Shown here in pieces: positions 1 to 8,437 of a stretch of DNA of 38,888 nt. A program made the translations under genes and the position numbers. The stretch comes from Clostridia bacterium (GTDB lineage Bacteria; Bacillota; Sulfobacillia; SLMV01). The stretch covers positions 1 to 38,888 of the forward strand of contig PUMM01000031.1 in the NCBI GenBank assembly GCA_003551365.1. Reading direction: 5' to 3'. Position 1 is the first letter of the stretch, and every line of letters begins with the position of its first letter. The notes under the pieces are model-generated. The model ran no database searches and was not told the origin of the DNA. It worked only from the letters and a program-made list of their open reading frames with translations.

Positions 1-200
1 CGAATGTGGGGTGCCGCGCGAGGCCATCCTCCCCCATCCGCGCGGAACCTATTTCAGTGGGGGGGAGTTTCATTCTCATCGGCGGACGGGAAAAGGCGCG
101 GGACGGTGTGCGGCACTTCTGTGGGTGGACGGCTAAGCAGGAGGAAGTGACGAGAGAGTTCTAGAATTCTGATTCAGGAGTACCCGGTGGTGAGTGATCC
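1..200. other. Window edge, possible end of an upstream reading frame
   Basis: A plus-strand frame is open from base 2 to a TAA at 134-136 (about 44 codons). I do not recognise the peptide, so it may be the 3' end of an upstream gene or chance. Two purine-rich, ribosome-site-like stretches lie at 139-146 and 175-180. No clear promoter hexamer pair was found before the first gene. Confidence 0.15.
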
Positions 201-1418
201 GTGCGGAGTCGGCGAAGGGATAGCGGCAGTGAAAGCGTCTGGCAGTTTCCCGTTCGACTCTCATGTGCCTTAGTACTGGTTTTTGTTGTCCTGTGGTGCA
301 GGGGAGTACTCCTGCGGCCTCTGGTGGTCACCTCGCCGCCTGAGCCGACCACTTTTCCAGTTGAGACGGGGGCAGAGGGGTTCAGTGTTTACGACGAAGT
401 CGTTCTGCTGTCTCCGCTCAGTGGCGAGATCACTCCACTGGTTGCCGAGGGTGAGGTGGTATCCAGGGGGACACCGGTGGTGCGACTAGAAGACCCGCGC
501 CGGGAGGCATATGAGGAGAGATTGCAGGAGGTGCGGGAGGCAGCGAGAACATGGAAAGACAAGCATGAGTCCGACTTGCATGCGCTGAGCCGGAGGGTGC
601 ATAAGTCTGCGGGGGATGTTACCAGGGCGGCAGTTGCTACCAGGGATGGGGAGGATCCTGCCGGCGTGGTCCAGGCCCTGCAGGACCTGCGGTTGGCGCG
701 TGATTCCCTGCAGGATCTTCGGGATGAGTGGCTGGCCTGGCAGGACCAGGTGGAGGAGCTGGCAGAGCTGCGCGACTCCGCGGCAGAGGAGATACGTGCT
801 CCCCGTCCGGGAGTGATACGGACCGAATTCGATGGCCTGGAAACAGTACTGACGCCCGATGTGCAGCTGAGCGAGGATCTGGCGCGCGCGCTGGAGGCCT
901 TCGAAGCCGCGCCCGGTGTGGGTCCCGGGATGCTGAAGCGAGAGGAAGTGTTGGCTGGATCGCCGCTAGTGCGCATACAGGACCATCTCCGGCTGGAGGC
1001 CGTGCTGCTTCTATCGGATGAGGTGCCGATCCTTCCGGAGCAAGGGGCACGGGTCACTGTGCACCCCGAGGGTTCCGGACGCTCCGTGCCTGCCCGGATC
1101 CTCGATGTGCTGCACCGGACAGAAGAGCGGGACATGCTCCTGGTCTCAGTGTTCTATGAAATGCCCTATTTTTATGAACGGAGGCTATGGGAGGCAAATC
1201 TGGAGATGACGGAGATCGACGCCCATCGAGTTCCGCAGGATGCGCTGGTTTCCCGCGGTGCGGCTGCGGGTGCATTTGTCTCGGACGGCAACGAGATCAC
1301 CTGGCATGAGGTGGACGTGATCTGCCGCGCGCAGGACAGTGTGATTGTGACGGGGCTGCCGGATGGAGTGGATGTGGTACAGAATCCGCGCCTGCTGCAG
1401 GTGGCGCGGCTGGAATAG
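201..1418 (+). CDS. HlyD-family-like membrane fusion/adaptor protein
   Basis: A 405-residue protein with a basic N terminus and a single hydrophobic segment at about residues 18-38, then an extracytoplasmic region. A biotinyl-lipoyl-like half motif lies at about 66-97 (LLSPLSGEITPLVAEGEVV), an Arg/Glu-rich stretch likely to form a coiled coil at about 95-195, and the second lipoyl-like half follows (IRAPRPGVIR). This domain order is that of HlyD/AcrA-type adaptor proteins. The start is GTG; an in-frame TGA at 195-197 excludes any earlier start. It lies 17 bases before yggS, so it probably heads the cell-division operon, as similar proteins do in other Bacillota. No transporter partner is encoded here, so its function is unknown and export is only a family-based suggestion. 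Confidence 0.7.
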   Translation: MRSRRRDSGSESVWQFPVRLSCALVLVFVVLWCRGVLLRPLVVTSPPEPTTFPVETGAEGFSVYDEVVLLSPLSGEITPLVAEGEVVSRGTPVVRLEDPRREAYEERLQEVREAARTWKDKHESDLHALSRRVHKSAGDVTRAAVATRDGEDPAGVVQALQDLRLARDSLQDLRDEWLAWQDQVEELAELRDSAAEEIRAPRPGVIRTEFDGLETVLTPDVQLSEDLARALEAFEAAPGVGPGMLKREEVLAGSPLVRIQDHLRLEAVLLLSDEVPILPEQGARVTVHPEGSGRSVPARILDVLHRTEERDMLLVSVFYEMPYFYERRLWEANLEMTEIDAHRVPQDALVSRGAAAGAFVSDGNEITWHEVDVICRAQDSVIVTGLPDGVDVVQNPRLLQVARLE

Positions 1419-1435
1419 GTGGGAGGTTCGAACAG

Positions 1436-2152
1436 GTGTCGGAAGAGAAACGGTCGGAGACAGAGACAATAGCGGGGCGTCTCGCCCGGGTCCGCCGCCA
1501 GATCGATGCGGCATGCGAGCGGGCCGGTAGAGATCCCCGCCGGGTGGAGATAGTCACAGTGAGTAAGGGCCAGTCGGTGATGAGGATTTCCCGTGCCCTC
1601 GAGGCGGGTATTCGGGTGTTGGGCGAGAGCCGCCCGAAAGAGTTCACTGATAAGTGGAGCCTGTTGTCTGATGTGGCGGATGTACAGTGGCATTTTGTCG
1701 GCCCGCTGCAGCGCGGCAACGTCAAGTACGTGGCGGGTCGTTGTGCTCTGATTCACTCGGTGGATGATGCGAAGCTGGCAGAGGAGATTTCGCGGCGGGC
1801 TCTGCATGCAGGTACGATTTCGGACATTCTCCTGCAGGTCAACGTCTCCGGCGAGAAGAGCAAACGGGGACTGGCCCCGGAGGGGCTGGATGAGACTGCG
1901 GCAGAGATCGCCGACCTGCAGGGGGTGCGGGTGCGTGGTCTGATGACCATGGCACCACACTATGAGGATCCGGAGGAGACACGTCCGGTTTTCCGGGAAC
2001 TGGCTCGTCTCGGGGGAGACTTGCAGGAGACTGTCTCTGGACTGCAGGACTGCGAACTGTCCATGGGTATGACCAATGACTACCAGGTAGCGGTGGAAGA
2101 GGGCGCAACGCTGGTGCGGATTGGACGAGCCATACTGGGAGAGAGGCAATGA
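1436..2152 (+). CDS. yggS: YggS/PLPBP family pyridoxal phosphate homeostasis protein
   Basis: This 238-residue protein has the single TIM-barrel domain of the YggS (YlmE) family, which binds pyridoxal 5'-phosphate and helps control vitamin B6 and amino acid pools without a known catalytic reaction. The cofactor lysine is Lys44 in VTVSKGQ. The GLGE-like region reads VLGESRPKE, the WHF(I/V)GPLQ motif is present, and the C-terminal phosphate-binding part reads ELSMGMTNDY and LVRIGRAILG. Usual consensus residues differ at two points (GEN to GES, WHFIGHLQ to WHFVGPLQ). The start is GTG. It stands directly before sepF, the usual position of ylmE in Bacillota. Confidence 0.92.
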   Translation: MSEEKRSETETIAGRLARVRRQIDAACERAGRDPRRVEIVTVSKGQSVMRISRALEAGIRVLGESRPKEFTDKWSLLSDVADVQWHFVGPLQRGNVKYVAGRCALIHSVDDAKLAEEISRRALHAGTISDILLQVNVSGEKSKRGLAPEGLDETAAEIADLQGVRVRGLMTMAPHYEDPEETRPVFRELARLGGDLQETVSGLQDCELSMGMTNDYQVAVEEGATLVRIGRAILGERQ

Positions 2153-2196
2153 AGGCGGGCAATGCGGAAGCCTGAATGGGAAAGAGAGGGATGCAC

Positions 2197-2739
2197 ATGG
2201 CGGGTCTATGGGATCGCTTGACCGACATCCTCGGCTGGACGCCAGTGGAAGAAGAGGAACAGTGGATGGAAGAAGAGGAAGATGAAGACGCAGATTTCTG
2301 GGCGGGTTCTGCACGGTTGCGCGCTGAGGATCACGAAACGCGCCGGCACGTCCGCACCGGGAGAGATGCGGGGAGCGAAAGTCGGATCGTGAGTCTGCCC
2401 GGACGCTCCTCCCAGGGGCGCGAGGTTGAACTGGCCGTTGCCGAGCCCGGCGGATTTGATGAGGTGCAGGATATCGCCAACCGCCTGAAAAAGAACATCG
2501 GTGTGGTGGTAAATGTCGAGCGTATGGACCGGGGAGAGGCGCGAAGAGTGATTGATTTCCTCAGCGGCACGGTCTATGCTCTGGACGGCGAAATGCAGCA
2601 GGTGAGTGGGCAGGTGGTCATGTTCGTTCCGCGCGAGACGCGGATTCAGGTCATGGGAGAGGCAGACAGAGCGAGAAAATCGCCTTCGCGCGCCCGAGAG
2701 TCCGGGCTGTTTGATGATGAGGAGTATCAGTGGCAATGA
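2197..2739 (+). CDS. sepF: Cell division protein SepF
   Basis: SepF anchors the FtsZ ring to the membrane and forms polymers at the septum. The protein (180 residues from this start) begins with a short amphipathic helix, MAGLWDRLTDILGW, the membrane-targeting segment of the family. A very acidic linker follows, then the globular SepF domain, with the typical stretch DEVQDIANRLKKNIGVVVN and IDFLSGTVYALDG near the end. ATG codons also exist at 2176 and 2191, but the GAGAGG ribosome site at 2183-2188 suits the ATG at 2197, which also gives the normal SepF N terminus. The last bases overlap the start of yggT. Confidence 0.95.
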   Translation: MAGLWDRLTDILGWTPVEEEEQWMEEEEDEDADFWAGSARLRAEDHETRRHVRTGRDAGSESRIVSLPGRSSQGREVELAVAEPGGFDEVQDIANRLKKNIGVVVNVERMDRGEARRVIDFLSGTVYALDGEMQQVSGQVVMFVPRETRIQVMGEADRARKSPSRARESGLFDDEEYQWQ

Positions 2740-3017
2740 TGTCGGCTATCATCGCGCAGAGCCTGCACACACTGGTCAATATACTGGTCTGGCTGATTCT
2801 GATCCGCGTCATAATGTCCTGGATCAGGCCGGACCCGAGTGGACCTGCGGGGGAGACCTTCTACCGCATTTTTGCCGTGGTGTTTGAACTCACGGAACCC
2901 TTGATCAACCCGATCAGGCAGCTCATGCCGGGCGGGGGCACCGGAATTGACTTTTCGCCCCTGATCCTCTTATTTCTTCTCCGTGCCGTGCAGCGGATGA
3001 TACTTCAACTGTTGTGA
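2730..3017 (+). CDS. yggT: YggT family membrane protein
   Basis: A 95-residue protein with two hydrophobic segments (about residues 4-26 and 72-93) around a short loop containing the family pattern IRPDPSGPAGE and LTEPLINPIRQLMP. YggT (YlmG) proteins are small integral membrane proteins linked to division and membrane or chloroplast nucleoid organisation; the molecular role is unsettled. The start is GTG, overlapping the sepF stop by ten bases, and the stop overlaps the divIVA start, which suggests translational coupling through the cluster. The RNA-binding gene ylmH, often found between yggT and divIVA, is missing. Confidence 0.9.
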   Translation: MAMMSAIIAQSLHTLVNILVWLILIRVIMSWIRPDPSGPAGETFYRIFAVVFELTEPLINPIRQLMPGGGTGIDFSPLILLFLLRAVQRMILQLL

Positions 3018-3550
3018 GAGAGGAGGTCGACAGCCGGGTGTCATTGTCGCCGTTAGATATACAGAAGAAGGAGTTTGCGCGCGCTGTCCGTGGATACAGC
3101 CCCGCGGAGGTGGACGAGTTTTTGGATGAGGTGGTAGAGGCCCTGCATGATGCACAGCAGGAGAACGAGGTGTTGCGGGAGGAAGTTGAGGAATTGCGCT
3201 CGCGCGTGGACCACTACCGCCAGCTGGAGGATACCCTGCAGCACACGCTGGTCGTGGCGCAGGAGACCGCGGAGGAAGTACGCAAGAACGCCCGACAGGA
3301 GGCCAAAGTGATAGTAGGTGAGGCCCGGGCGGACATCCAGCGCATGCGCGATGAGGCGAGTGAGTACGTGGAAAATATTCAACGACAGGGCGAGCAGGCC
3401 CGATCCAAGATTCTCGAGTATATGGCGCGGGCCAAGTCGCACCTCCGCACCGAACTGGAGTTTGTGGAAAAGGCGGATGAGGACCTGCGACAGACCCGTA
3501 TTGAGGATCTGGATTCCATCCCGGAGGAGGATAGTGCCGATGAGCAATGA
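3014..3550 (+). CDS. divIVA: DivIVA domain-containing protein
   Basis: DivIVA proteins sense negative membrane curvature and recruit division or sporulation partners to septum and poles. The conserved N-terminal motif (SPLDIQKKEFARAVRGYSP, then EVDEFLDEVVEAL) lies at about residues 13-45, and the rest (about 46-165) is rich in Glu, Gln and Arg with heptad-like spacing, expected to form a long coiled coil. The length, 178 residues, is usual. The start is GTG and overlaps the yggT stop by four bases. Its own end overlaps the downstream racemase gene by eleven bases, an unusual neighbour where ileS is often found. Confidence 0.93.
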   Translation: MREEVDSRVSLSPLDIQKKEFARAVRGYSPAEVDEFLDEVVEALHDAQQENEVLREEVEELRSRVDHYRQLEDTLQHTLVVAQETAEEVRKNARQEAKVIVGEARADIQRMRDEASEYVENIQRQGEQARSKILEYMARAKSHLRTELEFVEKADEDLRQTRIEDLDSIPEEDSADEQ

Positions 3551-4292
3551 TGAGCCTGTGGTGGGTATAGTGGGCGGTATGGGCCCCGAGGCGACGGCCG
3601 ACCTGTACGGGAAAATTATTGCGGGTACTCCGGCAGCCACTGACCAACTGCACGTTCCGGTGGTAATGGTGGCGGACCCCCGCATACCCGATCGATCCGA
3701 AGCCATCCTGGCTGATGGTGAGGACCCGCTTCCATACCTGGTCCGGGCAGCACAGAGATGTGTCGCGGCGGGAGCGGATTTCATCATAATGCCGTGCAAC
3801 TCTGCTCACTACTTCCTGGAGCGCATGCAGGAGGAAGTTGAGGTACCCATCATCGACATGGTAGAGGAGCTGGCCCGCCACCTGCACGATGAGCATCCCG
3901 AGGTGCGGGCTGCCGGCCTCATGGCCACCACCGGCACGGTCAGGAGCGGTCTGTACGAGCGAAGATTGCATGAGGTGGGCATCGATCTCGTTCTTCCCGA
4001 TGAACGGGACCAGGACGAGATCATGCAGTGCATATACGAGATCAAATCCGGTTCCCGCGAACGGGCGCGAAAGGGTTTCGACGCCGTGGCGCGCCGCCTG
4101 ATCCAGCGTGGCGCACAGGTGATAATTGCCGGGTGTACGGAGATACCCCTGGGGCTGCAGGCAGGTGATGTTGCCCCCGTGCCGTACCTGGATGCGACAC
4201 TGGTGCTGTCGAGGGTGGCGGTGGGACTTGCCCGCGGTGAGCGTCCCGTTCCGGATCTGCATACTAAGGAGTCGATGAACCGTGAGCAGTGA
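3540..4292 (+). CDS. Aspartate/glutamate racemase family protein
   Basis: A 250-residue member of the cofactor-independent Asp/Glu racemase superfamily, which also includes hydantoin and maleate enzymes. It opens with VGIVGGMGPEAT, as in aspartate racemases, and carries both catalytic cysteines, Cys86 (IIMPCNSAHYF) and Cys199 (VIIAGCTEIPLGL). The frame is open further upstream inside divIVA, but the ATG at 3540 has a good GGAGGAGG ribosome site at 3523-3530 and gives the family N terminus. It overlaps divIVA by 11 bases and the next gene by 11, so it is co-translated with both. The substrate cannot be read from sequence; aspartate is the best guess. Confidence 0.88.
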   Translation: MSNDEPVVGIVGGMGPEATADLYGKIIAGTPAATDQLHVPVVMVADPRIPDRSEAILADGEDPLPYLVRAAQRCVAAGADFIIMPCNSAHYFLERMQEEVEVPIIDMVEELARHLHDEHPEVRAAGLMATTGTVRSGLYERRLHEVGIDLVLPDERDQDEIMQCIYEIKSGSRERARKGFDAVARRLIQRGAQVIIAGCTEIPLGLQAGDVAPVPYLDATLVLSRVAVGLARGERPVPDLHTKESMNREQ

Positions 4293-5898
4293 AGAGAAGC
4301 GAAGAACAATTCTGCATGGGGGGAAATTCTTTTCGCCCGGGGTGACGGCGTCAGAGTACGGGGCCGTTGGCATGACGGGCGGACGCATCGCGGCTGTCGG
4401 AACGCCTGACGAGGTTCGCTCGGTGATGGGTAGCGGGGCAGAGGAGATCGACATGGAGGGTGCATTCGTCCTGCCTGGATTCGTGGACGGCCACTGCCAC
4501 CTGCTCAGCTACGGCGCACATCTTCGTTCTGTTCAGCTGGCGGATTGTCGCAGCATAGAGGAGATGAAGCAGAGGGTCGCCGAGCGAGCGGAAAGGGAAG
4601 AGAAAGGCACGTGGATTCTGGGCAGGGGATGGGATCAGGACTACTTCCAGGAGCGCCGGTATCCCCGTCGCGAGGATCTGGATGCAGCGGCGCCCGATCA
4701 CCCCGTGTACCTGCAGCGCGCCTGCGGTCATGCCGCGGTGGCAAATTCACTCGCCCTGCAGCGGGCGGGAATAACCGCGGATTATCCGGACAGTGAATCC
4801 GGATACCTGGAAAGGGATGCAGAAGGACAACCCATCGGCGTGCTGCACGAGGAGGCACAGGGTCCCGTCGAGACGGCCGTGCCCGACCCCGATGATGCGG
4901 AGATTATCGGTATGCTGCGGGCCGGGATTGAACGCGCGCACCGGTCTGGCCTGACTTCTGTTCAGACCAACGATGCGGAGCGCCCGCCCACTGAGCTCAT
5001 GGAGCTGTATCGAAGAGTCTGCTCGCCCGGTTCCCTGCCGTTTCGCGTGTATCTGGATCCCGCGCAGCGGGACCTGGAGGACCTGGCTTCTGCCGGTCTG
5101 GTCACCGGTTCGGGGAATGAATGGGTGCGGGTGGGAGGCGCGAAGATTTTCGCCGACGGCTCACTGGGGGCGCGGAGCGCCGCACTGTCCAGGGAATATG
5201 CAGATGACCCCGGAAACCGGGGTGTGATGGTAACTGCTCCCGATCTTCTGCGGGAACAGGTCAGATGTGCCCACGAGATGGGTATGCAGGTGGCCATTCA
5301 CGCCATCGGAGATCGTGCCCTGGATGCGAGCCTGGATGCTCTGCGCAGGGCCCTGCGGGAGTGTCCCCGCCCCGATCACCGCCACCGCCTCATACACTGT
5401 CAGATAACCCGCCCGGAGCAGATTGCGGCCATGGTTGATATGGAATGCATCGCCGCCATCCAGCCCAAGTTTGTGACCACAGACCTTCGTTGGACCGAGC
5501 AGCGGGTGGGCGAAGAACTGACGAGTACGAGCTACGCGTGGCGGCGGATGCTGGATGCCGGACTTTGGTGCGCCGGAGGATCGGACGCTCCGGTGGAACC
5601 CATTGAACCTCTGCTCGGAGTGTGGGCGGCAGTCTGCCGCACCGATTCCGCGGGAGATCCTCCCGGGGGTTGGCTCCCGCGCGAAAAGATCTCCGTAGAG
5701 GATGCGCTCTGGGTGTTCACCGGTGGTGCAGCTCGGGCCGAGTTTTCTGATCGGGAGAAGGGACGACTTGCACCCGGTGCCCTGGCCGATCTGGCTGCAC
5801 TGTCTCGCGACCCGCGGGAGGTACCCCCGGAGGAGATTCGCGATCTGGAGATCGTGGAGACATGGGTGGGTGGCTCTGTTGTGCACAGCAGCCGCTGA
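4282..5898 (+). CDS. YtcJ-type metal-dependent amidohydrolase
   Basis: A 538-residue protein of the amidohydrolase superfamily, YtcJ/LAF3 group. The metal-binding HxH pair is His71/His73 in LPGFVDGHCHLLSYG, and a further barrel motif reads VAIHAIGDRALDASLDAL. A late Asp is present in CAGGSDAPVEP, where YtcJ proteins have their metal Asp. The N- and C-terminal segments form the usual small beta-sandwich (GGRIAAVGTPDEV; GALADLAALSRDP). The start is GTG, inside the end of the racemase gene. The pairing with an Asp/Glu-type racemase suggests use of a racemic N-acyl, amide or hydantoin-like compound, but this is inference; YtcJ substrates are mostly unknown. Confidence 0.88.
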   Translation: MSSEEKRRTILHGGKFFSPGVTASEYGAVGMTGGRIAAVGTPDEVRSVMGSGAEEIDMEGAFVLPGFVDGHCHLLSYGAHLRSVQLADCRSIEEMKQRVAERAEREEKGTWILGRGWDQDYFQERRYPRREDLDAAAPDHPVYLQRACGHAAVANSLALQRAGITADYPDSESGYLERDAEGQPIGVLHEEAQGPVETAVPDPDDAEIIGMLRAGIERAHRSGLTSVQTNDAERPPTELMELYRRVCSPGSLPFRVYLDPAQRDLEDLASAGLVTGSGNEWVRVGGAKIFADGSLGARSAALSREYADDPGNRGVMVTAPDLLREQVRCAHEMGMQVAIHAIGDRALDASLDALRRALRECPRPDHRHRLIHCQITRPEQIAAMVDMECIAAIQPKFVTTDLRWTEQRVGEELTSTSYAWRRMLDAGLWCAGGSDAPVEPIEPLLGVWAAVCRTDSAGDPPGGWLPREKISVEDALWVFTGGAARAEFSDREKGRLAPGALADLAALSRDPREVPPEEIRDLEIVETWVGGSVVHSSR

Positions 5899-6218
5899 GC
5901 CAGGGATCATCCTACAGGATTATGCGGCGCACGTGGTCGGATGACCGATCCGCGGTAGTCGCACGCATCAGCATCCCCTGCACAGTATGCGGTCAAAGCG
6001 CTCACCGGAAAAGGCCGAACGCCGGGCCTGAAAGCGGGGCGGACTCGGGGGAGACTACCAGCGGTTGGGCTGCACGCGTCGGTCCCCCCTGTGCGGGTGA
6101 CCCGGGATTGCTCCGGAACCTGTGCAGTTCTTCCTGCCGGATTATCGGGAGCATTGGCATGCACCGGATTCTACCTGCGCCAGGTGCAGTGGCTTTCCGA
6201 TCGTCTGACACTGCCCCA
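5899..6218. other. Convergent intergenic region without a gene
   Basis: These 320 bases separate the amidohydrolase gene (plus) from the ABC permease gene (minus). The reading frames across it lack recognisable protein features. It contains several inverted repeats: AGGCC/GGCCT at 6012-6016 and 6025-6029, TGCACC/GGTGCA at 6160-6165 and 6183-6188, and ACCTG/CAGGT at 6173-6177 and 6181-6185. These could end transcription from either side. I looked for riboswitch-like motifs and found none I could support. Confidence 0.5.
6009..6029 (-). terminator. Candidate terminator for the ABC transporter operon
   Basis: Read on the minus strand, a five-base-pair stem AGGCC/GGCCT with an eight-base loop is followed by TTTT. 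It lies about 190 bases beyond the permease stop codon. The stem is short, so the call is weak. Confidence 0.3.
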
Positions 6219-7016
6219 TCATTTTTCGCTGTCTGCAAACTTCTGCCTTATCTGCGCGCGGTCATTGAAGAACGCTTTGTGGCCCAGCTCCAGGAGCACA
6301 AAAACGGTGAGAGCCACGCTGCCCACGATTCCGAGCATTATGGCAATCTGATATTCTATAGCAGTCAGCGGCGATACTCCGGACAGGATTTGCCCGGTCA
6401 TCATACCTGGCAGGAAAACAATTCCCATCCCGACCATGGAGTTAATGGTGGGAAGGATGGCCGCCGCGAATGCGTCGGAGACAACCGATCTCATGGCCAT
6501 CGAGGGAGTGGCTCCGAGCATGAGGGCTCCTTCCACCTGCGACTTTCTGGCCTTCACACCGTCAATTAGCCGCTCGGCGCCGAGGGAAGCTCCCGTCATA
6601 CTGTTCCCTATCAACATGCCGGCGATGGGTACGAAGTACTGCGTTTCGTACCAGGGTTGAACGCCCACCACGATCACCAGGAAGTAGAGCAGGGTGATAG
6701 TGGTTCCGGCGAGAACTGATATCGCTATGGCGCGCACCAGAACATGGCCGAGCGGAATGTTCACCCTTCGCAGTACGTTGTGCACGGCGAAGGTTTGCAT
6801 GAGAAGGAGTAGGGCGATGGCAAGCAGTGCGTGATTGACCTCCAGTATGTAGGCCAGGACATATCCCATGATTACCAGCTGCAGGGACATCCGCACGGTC
6901 GATATCACGATTTCTCTCTCGCGGCCTATCCTCAGCCGCTGCACTATGAGGAGCAGGACCAGCAGAAACACATATGCGGCTATCATGCGCGTGGGGCCAA
7001 TCGTTATGATGTCCAT
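6219..7016 (-). CDS. FetB/YbbM-type ABC transporter permease
   Basis: A 265-residue membrane protein with about seven hydrophobic segments, of the UPF0014/FetB family. Family signatures are seen in PIAGMLIGNSMTGASLG, in the cytoplasmic stretch ALMLGATPSMAMRSVV and in FLPGMMTGQILSG near the C terminus. In E. coli, FetAB is reported to export iron and to help resist oxidative stress; the substrate here is not shown by sequence. The gene follows its ATPase with a 13-base overlap. The operon order padR, ATPase, permease suggests drug- or metal-responsive control by the local repressor. Confidence 0.88.
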   Translation of the reverse strand: MDIITIGPTRMIAAYVFLLVLLLIVQRLRIGREREIVISTVRMSLQLVIMGYVLAYILEVNHALLAIALLLLMQTFAVHNVLRRVNIPLGHVLVRAIAISVLAGTTITLLYFLVIVVGVQPWYETQYFVPIAGMLIGNSMTGASLGAERLIDGVKARKSQVEGALMLGATPSMAMRSVVSDAFAAAILPTINSMVGMGIVFLPGMMTGQILSGVSPLTAIEYQIAIMLGIVGSVALTVFVLLELGHKAFFNDRAQIRQKFADSEK

Positions 7017-7681
7017 GATGTACCTGCGGCCACCTCCTCGACCCTGCGTATCCGTCCGTCACTGACCAAGACCATAACATCTGCTACTTCTCGCGCTATC
7101 CCCTGGGAGTGCGTAACCATCACCATGGTTATGTCACGCCTGCGACATTCTTCGCTCAGCTGCTCCACCACGTAGTGTTCGGTAGAATCGTCCAGGGCGG
7201 AGGTGGGCTCGTCCAGGAGCAGGGCCTCTGGCTGCATGAGGATCACTCTGCACAGAGCCACCCGCTGCCTCTCACCACCGGAGAGGTCCTCGACGCCATC
7301 TGACAGGTCCTGGTTCAGCCTCATCTGTTTGACAAGCCTTTTCATATCCCTGTCCTCCGCTTCCGGCAGCTGTGCATAGTGATGCCCGGCCAGCAGGTTA
7401 TCCCGGATGCTGCCCGGAAACATGACGGGTGATTGAGGTGCCAGAATGACCCGCCGCCGTAGCTGCACGGGATCCCACTCCTCGAGAGGCCTATTGCGAT
7501 ACTGGATAGTCCCCTCGTCTGCACTGATGAGGTGGTTGAGGAGACGCAGCAGGGTGGTCTTACCGCCCCCGCTTTCCCCGACGATGCAGGTGATAGCTCG
7601 GTCGGCAATGGTCAGATTGTCGACGGTCAGGATGTCACGATACTTCACGCTGTGCAGGACGAATCCTCTCTGGTCGCTCAT
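7004..7681 (-). CDS. ABC transporter ATP-binding protein, FetA/YbbL type
   Basis: A 225-residue ABC ATPase with all motors: Walker A GESGGGKT at residues 35-42, Q-loop Gln83 (APQSP), signature LSGGE at 133-137, Walker B LLLDEP at 154-159 and the switch His191. The partner is the permease encoded directly downstream, which makes FetA-type transport the best call. Its ATG overlaps the padR stop by four bases and its own 3' end overlaps the permease start, so the three genes form one coupled transcript. Confidence 0.9.
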   Translation of the reverse strand: MSDQRGFVLHSVKYRDILTVDNLTIADRAITCIVGESGGGKTTLLRLLNHLISADEGTIQYRNRPLEEWDPVQLRRRVILAPQSPVMFPGSIRDNLLAGHHYAQLPEAEDRDMKRLVKQMRLNQDLSDGVEDLSGGERQRVALCRVILMQPEALLLDEPTSALDDSTEHYVVEQLSEECRRRDITMVMVTHSQGIAREVADVMVLVSDGRIRRVEEVAAGTSWTS

Positions 7682-8004
7682 ACTGTGTCATCACCCTCCG
7701 TCAGAATCTCGCCCGCCAGTTCCCGCACCTTCTCCCGGCCGCTGGCGAGAATCTCATCTCCCAGCCTGGTGGTTTCGTAATATTTCCGCACCTTGCCCTC
7801 CTCTGTCCTGTCGTGTCGGGTGAGCAGTCCCCACTGTTCGAGCCGGTGCAGCATGGGATATACCACGCCGGCGCCGACGTCGTATCCGTGTCTGCGGAGC
7901 TCCTGTATAATCCAGACGCCGTAGATGGGCTCCTCACTGGCGTGGTGCAGGATGTGCAGGGATAAAAACCCGGAATACAGCCGGCGGAGCACCTTTTCCC
8001 TCAA
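7678..8004 (-). CDS. PadR family transcriptional regulator
   Basis: A 108-residue protein with the PadR winged-helix domain: SGFLSLHILHHASEEPIYG, then IIQELRRHGYDVGAGVVYPM and LHRLEQWGLLTRH (recognition helix and wing). A C-terminal helix of about 20 residues would form the dimer. PadR proteins usually repress their own operon until a ligand binds. The start is TTG with an AGGGGGG ribosome site seven bases away. The strong promoter upstream is overlapped by repeated ATATCGT half-sites (8021-8049), which fits autorepression of the regulator and the transporter it precedes. Confidence 0.9.
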   Translation of the reverse strand: MREKVLRRLYSGFLSLHILHHASEEPIYGVWIIQELRRHGYDVGAGVVYPMLHRLEQWGLLTRHDRTEEGKVRKYYETTRLGDEILASGREKVRELAGEILTEGDDTV

Positions 8005-8020
8005 GGCTCTGACCCCCCTG

Positions 8021-8076
8021 TATCGTGTTACGATATCGACTGACGATATTATACGCCGTCTGACCGATCATGTGAA
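8021..8076 (-). promoter_or_regulatory. padR promoter with overlapping operator repeats
   Basis: On the minus strand a -35 box TTCACA (8071-8076) and a -10 box TATAAT (8048-8053) are separated by exactly 17 bases, close to the vegetative consensus. Just downstream and over the -10 box are two interleaved inverted repeats: TATCGT-N3-ACGATA (8021-8035) and ATATCG-N5-CGATAT (8033-8049). A dimeric repressor bound there would block the promoter. PadR autoregulation is the obvious reading, but the protein-DNA pairing is inferred. Confidence 0.75.
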
Positions 8077-8437
8077 GTGTATGACGATGCACGCGTGCCG
8101 GAGTTTTCAGTCATGCGATCATATCCTGCCGCGATATGGGAATGCGGTATCGTACAGAAAAATGTATTGTGCCACCGTGATCCCCAAACCGTTCCGTGCG
8201 GTGGGGCGGAGGATGCGGAGGGGATGTGATCCACTTACCGTGCAGTGGTCCGGATATCTGATGCACCTCCGGGGCTGAGAGCGGACGCCGGGCGCGGTTT
8301 GCCGGTGGTGGGGAAGCGGCGAGCGTGGGCATGGCTGGTGTGATTGTGGAGCCGTTGTGACCGGGGTTGTGCCGGTTTGCGCTGCTCGGATGAGTTGTCC
8401 GGTGTGCAGCGGGTAACCTAGGCCTCGGGGTGTCTTT
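8077..8437. other. Intergenic region between divergent padR and dksA-like genes
   Basis: About 360 bases without a supported gene. Further ATATCG-like half-sites occur near 8132-8137 and 8149-8155, which might extend the PadR operator. No convincing promoter for the plus-strand dksA-like gene was found; its ribosome site is also weak (GGGGTG before the ATG at 8438). Confidence 0.4.

Noticed and set aside
2970-4454. Long minus-strand open frame opposite divIVA and the racemase
   Set aside because: It is antisense to well-supported genes, is Pro/Arg/His-rich, has no family features and is a product of GC-rich codon use.
5899-6218. Riboswitch between the amidohydrolase and the ABC permease
   Set aside because: The region is GC-rich and has several dyads, but I could not match the conserved core of any known riboswitch, and it lies between convergent gene ends, not upstream of a gene.
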